NCBI RefSeq assembly: GCF_000615905.1
Contig: NZ_BAMN01000008.1
Span: 1-64,000, forward strand
From: Companilactobacillus nodensis DSM 19682 = JCM 14932 = NBRC 107160
Lineage (GTDB): Bacteria; Bacillota; Bacilli; Lactobacillales; Lactobacillaceae
Direction of reading: 5' to 3'
Length of the DNA stretch: 64,000 nucleotides
This document shows, piece after piece, positions 1-12,390 of the stretch. Position 1 is the stretch's first letter. The number at the start of each line of letters is the position of its first letter. Under the pieces are notes generated by a model that was not told the DNA's origin, made no database searches, and saw nothing but the letters and a program-made list of their open reading frames with translations. Position numbers and translations under genes: made by a program.

Positions 1-339
1 CGTAATTGCTGTACCAATGGCTGCAGAAGAACCTAAGCCGCGTTCTATCGGCAGGCTGCTGTCAATACTGATTGCGTAACTTACATGTTCAACATTTAAT
101 TCTTGGTCTAGTAGGTTGATCAAGTATTTAACTCCGGATAATGAATCTGGGAGTTGGTGAATTTTACCAACGTAGTACTTAGATGATAAAGTACTTTCTT
201 TTTGATCATTAATTTCATTGATGCGAACAATGACTGGAATACTGACCAAAGGGATGGCGATTGCGGGATATCCGTAGACTACGGCATGTTCTCCCATAAT
301 AATTGTTTTTCCATGACTTTTTCCGATTCCTTTAAGCAT
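1..339 (-). CDS. mvk: Mevalonate kinase, N-terminal part (runs off window)
   Basis: Only the first 113 codons are inside the window; the 3' part lies beyond position 1. The protein begins MLKGIGKSHGKTIIMGEHAV, with the GHMP-kinase N-terminal signature GEHAVVYG. Near the window edge it carries the ATP-binding motif PIERGLGSSAA. Mevalonate kinase phosphorylates mevalonate in the cytoplasmic isoprenoid pathway used by lactobacilli. The start ATG at 339 is preceded by a GAGGTG ribosome-binding site. It is divergent from rexB, and the 102 bases between the two starts should hold both promoters. Other GHMP kinases are possible, but the N-terminal motif combination fits mevalonate kinase best. Confidence 0.85.
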   Translation of the reverse strand, partial: MLKGIGKSHGKTIIMGEHAVVYGYPAIAIPLVSIPVIVRINEINDQKESTLSSKYYVGKIHQLPDSLSGVKYLINLLDQELNVEHVSYAISIDSSLPIERGLGSSAAIGTAIT

Positions 340-441
340 ATGCACACCTCAGTTTCTCTAAAATTATATTTTATACATCTCAAGCTTTGATTTCCACTGT
401 GATTACCTCAACTATGATAGAATTTTTTCAGGAGAATGATT

Positions 442-3400
442 ATGACATTAAATTTTGTACTCGGTAAAAACAAACTCGACCATCAAAAGAAAATGATGGA
501 ATTATTCAAAGATGATTATCAAAAAATCCCAATGGACAGTTCTTTTTTCTAGTTCCTAACCATATTAAATTCGAATCTGAAATTAATACGTTAAAGGCAC
601 TAGGGCAGGATAATGGAAATGAAGATGAACTAATTGCGACAAGCAATGTTCAGACGTTCTCATTTTCACGTCTAGCGTGGTATTTTTTGCGTGGCCAAAG
701 TATTTATAACACAGATTCCTTAACGGAAACTAAATCAGCCATGTTATTACGCAATATTATTTTACAACATAAAGCTGAATTAAAAATATTTTCAGGAATG
801 GTCGGTAAACCTGGATTCATTGATCAATTGTCGACACAGTTCACTGAACTACTGAATGGACAGGTGGAGCCAGATGACTTGGAATCCGTTTTGAGTCAAG
901 ATGATCCCGAAGTATTTACAGATAAGATTCAAGAATTAGATATTATTTATCAAGATTATTTTAACCAAATTCAAGGTTTAGCAACTAATACTTTTCAATT
1001 GGATGCTTTAAGCCAGTTTTTTGATGAAGATTTACATACAAATAATTATTATTTTTATATATCCGGTTTCTCATCCTTTACCGCCGCAGAATTAAATCTG
1101 GTTAGATCGATGATCCTGAATTGTCAAAATGTGACGATTTCCTTTGCATTGGAACAACCTGCCATGAAGATGGATGAAGTTTCAGATTTTTATTATCGTT
1201 CAGCGAATACTTACAATCAGCTGTATCAAATTGCCCAAAAGGGACAAATTGTGTTTCATAATTTCTTTGCGGGTCGATTAAGAGTCTCCGAAGATATTGG
1301 CAAACTAGAAGATTATTGGATTCAATCTAGTGAATATAGTGAGAGAATTCAAAATACTTCATTGAATGATAAAAGTTCCGTGCAGATTTGGAAATGTACT
1401 GACAAACAAACAGAAGTTTCATCGATCAGCACTTATATTCGTCAATTAGTCGCTAATCAAGGTTATCGATATAAGGACTTTTTGATTTTGACGCGAGACT
1501 TAGGCCAGTACAGTTCATTTATTGAATCGTTTATGGAAAACAATGAAGTTCCATATTTCATTGATCTTCAAAACAAAATGACTGATCATCCCTTCAAGAA
1601 AATGGTCGATCTACTATTTGCCTGGGTCAATCGGGGAATGCAGAGTAGCGACGTTATTGCCTTGTTGAGAACAGAACTATTGATACCTGAAGTATTTGAA
1701 AAAACTGACATTTCGATTTTTCGTGAAGCAGTCGATTTAACTGAAAATTACGCACTCGCTAACGGAATTACTAGACGTGTATGGTTGGGTAAGAATTTCA
1801 CTCCTGATGCCAGGCTTGATAGTAAGGTCGATGCTGAAAAAATTCGTAGTTATCGCTTAATGAATGCCATCAAGGACTATGTTTCAGCACTCTACACCGA
1901 GTTAAATGATTTCTTTGAACACACACATACAACTGTCGAAGCAGCTGCTTTTATTTATAACTTCTTGGTTGATCATGGAGTATTTAAACAATTAATTGAA
2001 TGGCAAAAGTTGTCAACAGAGCATAATGATTTATCACAAGCAGATCAACCGCAACAAGTCGTCAATAAATTTAATGAAATACTGGATGAATATGTCAATG
2101 TCTTTAGGGATGCTGAATTCAGTAGTGAAGACTTCATTGAGATACTGGATGCTGGTTTTGAGACTGCCACGTATTCGCAAGTTCCGTCGACATTGGATGC
2201 TGTAAGTATTTCTGAAATTGGTATGATTCAACCTAATGATCGTAAAATCACGATTATTCTTGGTTCAACGGTCAATAACATGCCAGGGACATCCGTTTCA
2301 AACAATATTATTTCGGACGATGAACGACAAGCCATTTCTGGAGCATTGGGCGAGGGTAAGTATTTGAAAGATTCAGACGAAGTTGTTAATAATTCAGAGC
2401 CGTTCCTGCATGATGTGGTCTTCACCACGGCTAAAGAACGACTGATCTTCACTTATCCCAACTTTACCGACGATAATAAGCAACAAGAATTATCAAGCTA
2501 CGTTGTTCGTATCATGAACCATTTTGAATTACCTGAACAAAATGTTCTACTTAATCCAGATTCTAAAGACGCTGAAGAGAATCAGGTCATCAGATATATT
2601 GGTTCGAAGACGTCTAGTCTTAATTATTTGATTCGTGTATCACGTTCAGCGTTGGATAATAAGATTGGCTTGTCCAGTCAATGGAATTATGTTCGCAATA
2701 GTTTGCTGAACGATGATCCTGATCAGACAAAGTTTGTTATGAGTTCGTTAGACTATAAGAATATTCCACACGATCTGCGTCCTGAGACAGTTGAACGTCT
2801 ATATGGCAATGATATGAATATTTCTATTTCACGACTCGAGACATTTTATGAGAACGAATACCAGTATTTCTTGAAGTACGGATTACGTTTGAAACCGAGA
2901 CAATTATTTGAGATAACACCAGCACAGACTGGTTCACTATTCCATGCTGTTCTGGATGGTTTGGTTAAATATACCAACCAGGAAAAGGTCAAGATTCAAG
3001 ATTTGACTGATGAGCAATTGTCGAAACTAGTTAGTGATATTTTTAAGGAAAAAGTTAGTTATCCTGAAAATAAAGTATTTCTAGCTTCCGCAAGAATGGA
3101 GTTCATTGCCGGTCAGATCGAAAAGACTTTGCGTCAGCTGGCTTTGGCTATTAAACGTCAATTGTCACGAAACAAATTTATTCCGAGAGCTTCTGAAGTC
3201 ACTTTTGGCCGCATCAATAACCAAGAGAACTTGCCAGGATTGTCGTTCAGAATTCTCGATAAGCATTGGATCAATGTTCGTGGTAAGATCGACCGAATTG
3301 ATGAGATGCTGGTAGATGGCACTGATTATTTAGCTATTATTGATTACAAGTCTAGTGAGAGAGATTTTAATTTTTCAAACTTTCTTGAAGGACTAACGAT

Positions 3401-3977
3401 GCAGATGCCAACGTATCTAGAGAGTCTCAATCAGAATTTGGACATCTTAAAGTCCGAAGCAGGTGCCGGTGAAGCCAAAGTGGCTGGAGCCTTTTACTCA
3501 CAGATTTTAAATCCAAAATTAAAATTAACTCGTAGTGCTATCACCGACACAGACTTGTTAAAAGAATTTAAGCTCAAAGGATTAGTTATTGATGATGAAC
3601 AGTTGCTTCAGAACATTGATACTAAGCTGATCGGTAGCGGTAAGTCACCAATCGTACCAGTGAAGTATAAGAAGGATGTCGGTGTGCTGGGTGAACCAGA
3701 CAGCATCTTGAGTCAGTCGGACTTCTTCAAAATATTAAATTATAATCGTCATTTGATCACCAAGGCTGGTGAAAAAATCTATTCTGGAAAATTGAATCTT
3801 AATCCATATCGTGATTATCAATTGAAGACTGGTTTGACGTACAGTGATTACCAATCGATTTTCCAATTCGATGCGATGTTACCAGAAAATGATTATCATG
3901 AGATTATTAAATATAAAAAAATCGATGTATTAAAACGTATAGCAGATATCTTAGAGGATGGTGAAGAAGATGCCTAA
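442..3977 (+). pseudogene. rexB: ATP-dependent helicase/nuclease subunit RexB, one frameshift
   Basis: RexB is the AddB-type partner of RexA in the RexAB helicase-nuclease that processes double-strand breaks for recombination. Translation starts at ATG 442 behind AGGAG and reads MTLNFVLGKNKLDHQKKMME, then meets TAG at 550-552. Adding one T to the T run at 543-548 joins this to LVPNHIKFESEI and the long downstream frame to 3977, giving about 1,178 residues, the normal RexB size. The C-terminal PD-(D/E)XK nuclease region is visible as AIIDYKSSERDF at about residue 960. The last 8 bases overlap rexA, so the two are translationally coupled. The run is a T TTT TTC heptamer, so real -1 slippage is a minor alternative to a sequencing deletion. 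Confidence 0.85.
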
Positions 3978-6900
3978 ATGGACTGATGATCAAAACAAAG
4001 CTATTTTTCATCATGGACATGATATTTTGGTTTCAGCCGCAGCAGGTTCTGGTAAAACGACGATTTTGATCGAACGAATCATTGAAATGTTAAAGAACGG
4101 TGAAAATATTGATAATCTCTTGGTGTCGACCTTTACTGAGCTGCAGCCATGGAGATGAAGGACCGTCTAGTCGCTCGTATCAAGGAGTTATTGCAGGATA
4201 AGGAATTGAATAAGGAAGTTCGAGAACATCTTCAGAAACAAATTTTCAAGATTCCTATCGCTAATATCAGTACGCTGCATGCTTTTTGCCTGAGCGTTAT
4301 TCAGAAGTTCTATTATGTGATCGACCTTGACCCTAATTTCAGATTGATCAGTGATGATACTGAGAAGTCAATGTTGCAGGAACAGGCTTTTGATAATGTT
4401 AGAAATAAATACTATGAAAAAAATGACGAAGAGTTCATGCGAATGACTGAGAACTTCTCCGATGACCGAAGTGATGACGGCTTAGTTGATGTTGTATTTA
4501 AGTTGTATGATTTTGCAATCACTAATGCTAAGACTGACGAATGGCTGGATGGCTTGAGCTCAATTTACAAACTTGATGCGCCATTCAATCAGACTGAGTT
4601 TTATCAAAAGAAGTTTTTACCTCAATTCAATAAATCATTAGACCAAATTATTTCTATGTCACAAGGTGCTATCAATACAGCATTGGACGATGAATTAGGA
4701 TCACTGTATATCAAAATGTTCAAAGAGATGATTGAGCAAGTTGAACTAGTTAAAAAAAGTGCAGCTGAAAAATCATTTGATGATCTAAAGGAAAGTGTAT
4801 CTAAACTTAAGTTCACATCGGTTCCACGTGTCTCCGCTAAACAAAAAGAAGGATTGGATACTACTATTCTGGATTTTGTTAAAGGGGTTAAAGACAACAT
4901 CACTAAGAGGATTAGAGATGGTCTGATCAATGATTACTTTATTCAAAATGAAACTGACACATTAGCCTCAATGAATACTTCTGCTAAGATCATTGATAAA
5001 TTGGTTGAAGTTGAACGTCGATTCATGAAGGAATTCACACGAATTAAGTTAAGTAGTCATGCTTTGGACTTCAATGATTTGGAACACCAGGCAGTTCAGA
5101 TTTTGTCAGCCAAAGTTGACGACAAACAAATTGCTTTGGACTACTACCAAAGTAAATTTCATGAAATCATGATCGATGAGTATCAAGATGTGAATGCAAT
5201 GCAGGAAAATATCATTCAATTATTGTCGAATGATGACAATAATATTTTCATGGTGGGGGATATCAAGCAGTCGATCTATGGTTTCCGTCAAGCTGCACCA
5301 TATATTTTTGCCCACAAGTATGACGAGTTTCAAAAGGACGATAATCCTAATGAATTGATCAATCTTTCGATGAATTTCCGTTCATCGGGATCAGTTGATA
5401 CATTCGTTAATGATATTTTTAAGAAGATATTTGATCGAACAATCGGTGACATTAATTATGATAAGAATTCTCAACTGGTTGAAGGAACTGATTTTCCGGA
5501 TGATGCAGATACGCAGAATGAGTTGTATATTTTGACCAAAGAACACAATATCAATCAAGTTACTAAACGTCAGTCACAGATTGAATTTGCGGCCAAGCGG
5601 ATCAAGAAATTAATGGATTCTAAGTTTCAAGTCTATGACAACAAGCATAAGGAATATCGTGACTTGAAGTATTCAGATATTGCTATTTTATCGAGAACTA
5701 AAGGCAATAATACCGATTTAATCTCGTACTTTTCAAAGGCTGAAATACCTTTGATGGTTACGGATGCACAAAATTATTTTCAAACAACTGAGTTACAAAT
5801 TATGATGGCGATGTTACAAATCGTTGATAATCCTCGACAGGATATTCCTTTGGTAGCTGTATTACGCTCACCGATCGTTGGTTTGAACGAAGAAGAATTA
5901 GCCAGATCCGTCTAGCTGATAAGGGTGATGATTACTACACTGCAATGAATCTTTATGTTGAAGCTGACACTAGTGATCAAAAACTAGCTGAACGACTCAA
6001 AGCATTCTTCATTCAACTTGAGACTTATCGTGACTTTGCTAATAAAAATAGTATTGCACGCTTGATTTGGAAGATTTATCAAGAGACTGGTATTTTGGAG
6101 TATGTTTCAGGGATGCCCGGTGGTAAGCAACGTGCAGCTAATCTTCATGCCTTGTACCAGAGAGCAAGTGGCTATGAAGAGACTAACTTCAAAGGACTAC
6201 ATGCCTTTATTGATTTCATTCAACGAATGGAAAAAATGAATAAGGATCTTTCACAGCCTAACAGTATTGAAGTTGTCGATGATACGGTCAAAGTAATGAC
6301 CGTACACGCATCTAAAGGATTAGAGTTTCCAATCGTTATCTTCTTGGATCTCAGTCACGGATTTAATAAGCAGGATTATATTGGCGGGACATTGTATGAT
6401 GTTGACCTCGGTATAGGTGTGACACTGCTCAACACTGACAGTCGAATTACGATTCCCACCATTCAGAGAGCATTGATTGCTACTAAGAAGAAAGTTGCAA
6501 CTGTTTCTGAAGAAATGCGGCTATTGTACGTTGCATTAACACGTGCTAAGCAAAAGCTGATCATGATCGGCTTCGAAAAAGATACTGGCAAGATGTTCAG
6601 CAATTGGGACAGTACGATTGTTCAAGATAGTGGTGTGATCGATGAGGCCTCACGTTTGGGTGCAGGTACCTATCAGAACTTGATAGGGATGAGTACTCTA
6701 TCAGATAATGAGCGTTTGCTGGCAGATGGAACAGATCATTATGAGAATCGTGATGCGCACGTTGAATTAAAAGCTGTCCAAGAAGATGAAACTCAAAAGA
6801 CTTCTACAAATAACAAAGTGATTCAAATTGCAACGGAGCAGCCTTCGAAGCTATTCCGTGATACTGTCAACAATATTTTGAACTTCAAATATCAACATCA

Positions 6901-7603
6901 AGAAGCTGTTGAAACCACAGCTTATCAGTCAGTTTCTGAAATCAAAGGACTGTTCGCTGATCCCGATGACGATGAGATGGCAGATGACTTGTTGTCAGAT
7001 AAGGGAAAATATATTCAAGATAGTTTTGCTAAGCCAAAATTCATGGCTGAAACTAAGTCAGTATCTGCTGCCGAAGTAGGTAGTGCCACTCACTTATTAC
7101 TTCAAAAAATAAGCCTTGAACAAACACCAACGCTTGAAACGTTTGATAAGTTATTAACTGACTCAATCACTGATGGAACGATCGAAGAAAATGTCGGCAA
7201 ACGAATTGATCTGCAAAGTCTGGCAGACTTCTATCAGAGTGATTTAGGACAATTGATTTTGGAACATCAAGCAACAGTTTCACGAGAATTTCCATTCTCA
7301 GTGCTGATGCCAGCAAAAAGATTGTTTAAAAACACAGGAAAAAGTGATTCGAGTGAGGATAAGATTTTGGTTCATGGTATTATTGATGGAGTGATTGAAC
7401 TAGAGGACGGAATAATTCTCTTTGACTATAAGACCGACAATGTGAATAATAACAATCTCGATGAAGCAATCGAGAAATATTCAGGACAATTGAATCTTTA
7501 TGCGCAAGCAATATCAGTTATCCGTCACAAGCCAGTCAAAGAAAAATATCTGTACTTCTTGAAAATTAATCAAGCAGTAAATTTAAGTAAAAATATTAAC
7601 TAG
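3970..7603 (+). pseudogene. rexA: ATP-dependent helicase/nuclease subunit RexA, two frameshifts
   Basis: RexA (AddA-type) is the UvrD-like helicase plus nuclease subunit of RexAB. The start ATG 3970 overlaps the end of rexB and gives [12 protein letters not shown], then Walker [10 protein letters not shown]. Frame one ends soon after STFTE; adding a G near 4140 restores [12 protein letters not shown]. The second frame carries the Walker B region MIDEYQDVN and GDIKQSIYGFRQ, and ends at GLNEEELARSV; adding an A near 5909 restores ARIRLADKGDDYY. The third frame holds helicase motifs VMTVHASKGLEFP and LLYVALTRAK and the nuclease motif LFDYKTDNV, ending at 7603. Repaired length is about 1,211 residues, as expected for RexA. 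Neither break site is a convincing slippage signal. Confidence 0.87.
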
Positions 7604-7621
7604 GATTAGTGGTGAACTATA

Positions 7622-10425
7622 TTGAAAAATTCCTACGCTGTTGTTGACCTTGAGACAACTAATGCCAATTGGCATGACAACGGGCGTATCATTCAATTTG
7701 GCTGTGCACTCATAGAAGATGGCGAGATCGTAAAGATCTATAATCAGAAGATCAATCCGCAGGTACCGATTCCAAGTCGAATCACAGCCTTAACGGGATT
7801 AAGCGACGAAGATGTTCGAGATTCACCCACTTTTGAAGAAATGGCACCAAAGATTTTTAAATTATTGAAAAACAAAGTATTTATTGCTCACAATGTTAAT
7901 TTTGACTTTACATTTTTGAATCGTGAGTTTAAGCGGATTGGTATGAATGAATTGAATATCAAAGCAATTGATACGGTTGAATTATCACAAATACTTTTTC
8001 CGACTATCAGTAGTTATAAGCTACAGGATCTGACGGGATATTTGAGTATTCAACATGACAATCCGCATAGTGCCGATAGTGATGCTTTGGTTACAGCTAA
8101 GTTATTTTTGATAATTATTAAACGATTAGAAGAATTGCCAATTCAAACTTTGAAGTTGTTGGCTGATTTTGGCAAAGACACGATCCGTGATACGAATATG
8201 GTCTTCAAACAAGTAGTTCATGAAGTGGAAGGTAAGAATAATGTCTTACCGGATTACTTGTATGAACGAAATGGTTTGATCCTTCGTAAAAAAGATCTCC
8301 ATGTTAGTGAAACTATTGATCGGACATCGAAGTATCCTGACACCAAACTTGATAAGCAAAAGATGCTGGAAGGTGTCTTGGATTATCGTAAGAATCAGGC
8401 TAAGTTGATGGACGACATTTATCAAACTAGTCAACATCGCAATAAGCATAAGAAATGGAACTTGATCGAAGCTCCAACTGGCTCTGGTAAAACGTTAGGT
8501 TATTTATTGCCATTGTCGTATGTGGTCAATAATAATCAGAAGTTAGTAATTGCGACAACCACGAAGGTATTGCAACAACAGATCATCGACCAATCGATTC
8601 CATTACTGAATCAGGTTACTGGTAATAGTTATCACGCTGAGGTTGTTAAGAGTAGTTATAATTTTATCGATCTCGATCGATTCTACGAAGCGTTAGATAA
8701 TTATCGTATGCATAGTCACACAGCTATTCTAAAAATGAAGATCATTGTTTGGTTGACGATGACGACTACTGGTGATCTGAGTGAATTACATTTGACCAAC
8801 TATAACAGTCCGCTGTTTACGATTATCAGACATCGTGGTGAACAAAAGGAAAATACACTATTCAGTCGAGATGACTTCTGGATGTATCAACAAAATCGTT
8901 ATCAAGAATCATTGATACTAGTTACGAATCAATCCTATCTGGCGAGAAATATCGATAGTTCGATTTGGGGTGGAAATTCTTATCTTGTAGTTGATGAAGC
9001 TAATCACTTCGCTAATAGCTTGAGGGATGTTGCTTCACCAAGTGTTGATTTCTTGAAGCTGAATGAATATGTCAAAAAAATCAGTGACATTTTATATCAA
9101 AATCGTGTCACACTTCGTTATGCTTTTACGGAAGTAACGACACAGCTTTGGAATTATCAGGATCTTCAGGATATGGAGAGCCACTTCCAAGCGACTGATG
9201 AACTAATTGAGAGATTGGAATTCAATGTTTTTGAAAATTACGTTCAGGATAATGTTTCGTTTAAGAATCGTGAACAATTCGTCTCGATAATTGATAGCGG
9301 TCAGAAGTTTGGTAAGGGCAATTCTGAATTGATCGACTTACTTTCGGACCTGATTGTTGAATTGTCGCTGATCGTTAATCGAATCGATACATTATTTGAC
9401 CAATATAATTTTCAGAAGAATTTTATTTCGGTTGAATTGTCAAAAATTATTTCGAATCTGATCATTGAGAACAGTAAACTACGCGGAATTCTAGCGAACG
9501 TCGATGAATTGCTACAGTCATTGCAAGGACAAAATCAAGAATTCGGTGTTGAATTGGAAATGCGTGATTACTACGAACCCAATACATTAAAAATCAGTTG
9601 GCGTCAATTTGACATTAAGAATCTCATCGATCAGGTAACCGAAAGATTCAGCCAAATCGTTGCAATCGGTGCCGCGATAACGATTCAAAAAGACTTCTCG
9701 CATTTCATCATGGATCTGCAATTAGATGAAGAACAGATCAATCAGATGAAGATCTTGCCAGATGCCAATAATATGGCTAGAAATAGTAAAATCTTCTTAC
9801 CGTCTGATGTTCCGGATATCTTTTCACTTGAAGAAGACGAGTATTTTGATATGGTTACGCGTTACATTGTTGAAATCCTAGACAATTTGGATCATCAGAC
9901 TATGATCCTTTTCAATTCCTTGAATACTCTCAGTAATGTTTATGATCGATTGATGAGAACCGATGTAAAAGAAAAATGGGAGATTCTAGCACAGGGTGTG
10001 ACTGGAACTAATGAGAAAATCAAAAAGCGTTTTGCAATAGGTAAGAGATCTGTCTTACTTGGTGCCAATTCTTTCTGGGAAGGAGTCGACTTTCCTAAGA
10101 AGATGCTGGAAATCTTGATTGTAACCAGAATTCCATTCGAATCTCCAGAACAACCGGATGTGAAGATCCGCCAAGATATTTTACGCGAACGAGGTTTGAA
10201 TATTTTTAAGGCAGACGCCTTGCCTAAGGCGATTTTACAATTGAGACAAGGCTTAGGTAGATTGGTCAGAAGCCTGAGGACAAAGGGGTTATTCTGCTAT
10301 TGGATAATCGTATCTTGACTAAGAATTATGGTAAAGAGATATTGAATTCATTGCCTAAGGGATTGCAAGTTGTTGACGAAAACATAGATTTAATTAAAAA
10401 AGATATAAATGAGTTTTTGAATTAA
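7622..10425 (+). pseudogene. dinG: DinG-like 3'-5' exonuclease/helicase, one frameshift
   Basis: This is a Firmicutes-type DinG: an N-terminal DEDD exonuclease domain (AVVDLETT at about residue 6) fused to an XPD/DinG-like superfamily 2 helicase. Walker A is EAPTGSGKT at about residue 283, and a DEAN-type motif VVDEANH follows. The frame starts at TTG 7622, 18 bases after rexA, behind a weak AGTGGTGA. It reads normally to GQGLGRLVR near 10270, then goes out of frame. Adding one A (AGAAGCC to AGAAAGCC) restores RKPEDKGVILLLDNRIL and extends the protein to TAA at 10423-10425. Gene order with the YpmB homologue, dnaD and nth matches Bacillus. Probably functional if the missing base is a sequencing error. 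Confidence 0.86.
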
Positions 10426-10487
10426 GTAGTAAGTTGATATAATATTATTGCTGTACTATTTTAGTTGACTAAGACAAAGGAAGAATT

Positions 10488-10967
10488 ATGAATAGAAGCA
10501 CAAAAATTTTACTTGCAATATCACTAATTGCACTAGTTATCGTTTCGGCATTGACGTACATTAATCTTTCTGCTGCACCGAACTCAAGTGCTAAGTCACA
10601 AGCTGATAATATTGCAGAACAAAAAGCGGGTATTACTCAACCGGATTACTTTGGTAATTTCACTCGTGAGAAGCAATATTACTCAGTCGGTGGTTTAACG
10701 AAGACTGATAAATACCGTTACGTAATTATTAATGCAAAGAGTGGTAAGACCAAGACAATCAATTTGAATAATGCACCTGTTCGTAAGGATGTTATCCAAG
10801 GGGTCGCTGACAGATATAGTGCGACTAAGATTTTGCACATTAACCTCGGTATGTATAAGAACAAACCTACTTGGGAAGTGGCCTTCAAAAATAAGAAGGG
10901 TACTATTGGCTATAACTTAGTTGACTTTCATACAGGCAAGAGCGTTCAAATTATAAATAACTTATAA
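10488..10967 (+). CDS. TseB/YpmB-like membrane-anchored protein (DUF5590)
   Basis: A 159-residue protein with one N-terminal membrane segment (about residues 6-27, LLAISLIALVIVSALTY) and an extracytoplasmic domain resembling the TseB/YpmB family, which is linked to cell-wall elongation control in Bacillus. It starts at ATG 10488 behind AAGGAAG. It sits between dinG and dnaD, exactly where ypmB lies in Bacillus relatives, and this synteny is the main support for the call. The ypmA, aspB and asnS genes usually found between ypmB and dnaD are absent here. A hairpin follows at 10994-11028. Confidence 0.75.
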   Translation: MNRSTKILLAISLIALVIVSALTYINLSAAPNSSAKSQADNIAEQKAGITQPDYFGNFTREKQYYSVGGLTKTDKYRYVIINAKSGKTKTINLNNAPVRKDVIQGVADRYSATKILHINLGMYKNKPTWEVAFKNKKGTIGYNLVDFHTGKSVQIINNL

Positions 10968-10993
10968 AATATTGTGATTAAAGAATAGCATTC

Positions 10994-11028
10994 AGGACGT
11001 TGTTTACTTGGTAAATGGCGTTCTTTTT
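10994..11028 (+). terminator. Intrinsic terminator after the ypmB-like gene
   Basis: AGGACG pairs with CGTTCT and the inner TTTAC pairs with GTAAA, followed by a run of five T. It lies 27 bases after the stop codon and separates this gene from dnaD. Confidence 0.6.
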
Positions 11029-11071
11029 GTACGTAACATTATTTACTACTTGATAGAAGGATGTGAATTTA

Positions 11072-11695
11072 ATGAACGAGAATACTTTTGATGAATTTTT
11101 GACCAGTGGGAATACAAACATTAGTAATTTGATTATTCAAAATTACAGTAAGCTGGGCATGACTGAAAAGGACTTGATAGTATATTTGGAATTGTCTCTA
11201 TATGCGCAAAAGGGAATTCAATTTCCAATGGCATCTAATATGGCCAACGACACAGGCATGGACGAATCAACGATCTATACGATTATCCAGGGTTTGATCA
11301 AGCTGGGCATCATTGAATTAAAAACAGTGATAGATCATCATCAGCAACGTGATATTTATTCATTGACACCAATTTTTAAGCGACTAGAAGTTTTACTGAC
11401 GCAGCAATCAGACGAGAATCAAAAGAATCAGTTGATGTCTGCGACCGAAGAATTATTCAAAAAGATCGAAGTTGAATTTGGTCGTCCAATTTCTCCAATA
11501 GAACAGGATCAAGTGCATCAATGGATCGATGATGATCATTATTCGATTGAGCTGATTGATTTAGCATTGAAAGAGGCCATCCTCAATCAAGCCTATTCAA
11601 TGAAATATATGGATCGTATCCTAATCAGCTGGGAAAAGAGTAATATTAAGACAGCGGAACAACTCCAAGAAAGACGAAAGAAGCTGGGATATTAA
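11072..11695 (+). CDS. dnaD: DnaD-family replication initiation protein
   Basis: DnaD helps load the replicative helicase at origins and restart sites. The 207-residue protein has an N-terminal winged-helix-like part (LELSLYAQ... STIYTIIQGLIKLGIIELK) and a C-terminal DnaD domain ending in the typical YMDRILISWEKSNIKTAEQ. I chose ATG 11072, 11 bases after AGAAGG, over an in-frame GTG at 11063 that sits almost on the ribosome-binding site. Its TAA overlaps the nth ATG by one base, so dnaD and nth form an operon, as in Bacillus. Confidence 0.9.
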   Translation: MNENTFDEFLTSGNTNISNLIIQNYSKLGMTEKDLIVYLELSLYAQKGIQFPMASNMANDTGMDESTIYTIIQGLIKLGIIELKTVIDHHQQRDIYSLTPIFKRLEVLLTQQSDENQKNQLMSATEELFKKIEVEFGRPISPIEQDQVHQWIDDDHYSIELIDLALKEAILNQAYSMKYMDRILISWEKSNIKTAEQLQERRKKLGY

Positions 11696-12345
11696 TGTTA
11701 AAAGATGAACAGATTGTCTGGGCTATTCACCAGATGGAAGAAGATATCGGACCAGTTGGTCCATCACTGGATTCAAGAACACCATTTCAATATCTTGTAT
11801 CGGTTATTTTAAGCGCACAAGCGACAGATGTGTCAGTGAATAAAGTTACACCTATTTTGTTCAAACTCTATCCAGACCCTAAGGATTTGATGAATGCGGA
11901 CGTCGAGAGTGTCGAACGTGTTATTAAAAGTGTCGGCTTGTTCCATAATAAAGCCCGAAATATTATCAAAACCGCCAAAATCGTTCATGAGGAATTGAAT
12001 GATGTTGTACCGACAGATCGAAAGGGTATCATGGCTTTGCCAGGTGCCGGACGTAAGACGGCCAATGTTGTGTTGAGCGATGTCTTCAATGAACCAACGT
12101 TTGCAGTTGATACACATGTTTCTGCTATTTCTAAGAGATTACATTTTGTAGATCAAAAGGCATCCCCACTACAAGTTGAGAATAAAATTGTTGGTGTAAT
12201 GAAGCCCGAAGAGTTACATCAAGCACATCACACAATGATTGAATATGGCCGCAAGTATTCGATGAAGTTAGCTCCAGAAAAAGAAGTTTGCCAGTTAATC
12301 ATTGATTGTGACAAATTAAATGAAGAAAATGAAGCTGAAATATAA
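11695..12345 (+). CDS. nth: Endonuclease III, DNA glycosylase/AP lyase
   Basis: Endonuclease III removes oxidised pyrimidines in base-excision repair. The 216-residue protein shows the helix-hairpin-helix LPGAGRKTANVVL, which contains the catalytic lysine, and the catalytic aspartate in AVDTHVSAISKRL. The start ATG overlaps the dnaD stop (TAATG). Family members usually end with four cysteines binding a 4Fe-4S cluster. Here only the last two remain (KEVCQLIIDC), so the cluster is probably absent; some Nth proteins are known to lack it. A bidirectional terminator follows and separates it from convergent pbp1A. Confidence 0.9.
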   Translation: MLKDEQIVWAIHQMEEDIGPVGPSLDSRTPFQYLVSVILSAQATDVSVNKVTPILFKLYPDPKDLMNADVESVERVIKSVGLFHNKARNIIKTAKIVHEELNDVVPTDRKGIMALPGAGRKTANVVLSDVFNEPTFAVDTHVSAISKRLHFVDQKASPLQVENKIVGVMKPEELHQAHHTMIEYGRKYSMKLAPEKEVCQLIIDCDKLNEENEAEI

Positions 12346-12386
12346 AAAAACATCAAAATCGAAATTTCGATTTTGATGTTTTTTAT
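12344..12386. terminator. Bidirectional terminator between nth and pbp1A
   Basis: An almost perfect palindrome built on ACATCAAAATCGAAA and its complement, with an A run on the left and a T run on the right. It can stop transcription from both converging genes. Confidence 0.85.
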
Positions 12387-12390
12387 TTGC

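Noticed and set aside
202-390. Open frame of 62 codons on the + strand
   Set aside because: It is antisense to the mevalonate kinase start and has no family features or good ribosome-binding site.
4130-5915. Programmed frameshifting in rexA
   Set aside because: Neither break has a slippery heptamer; single-base loss explains both more simply.
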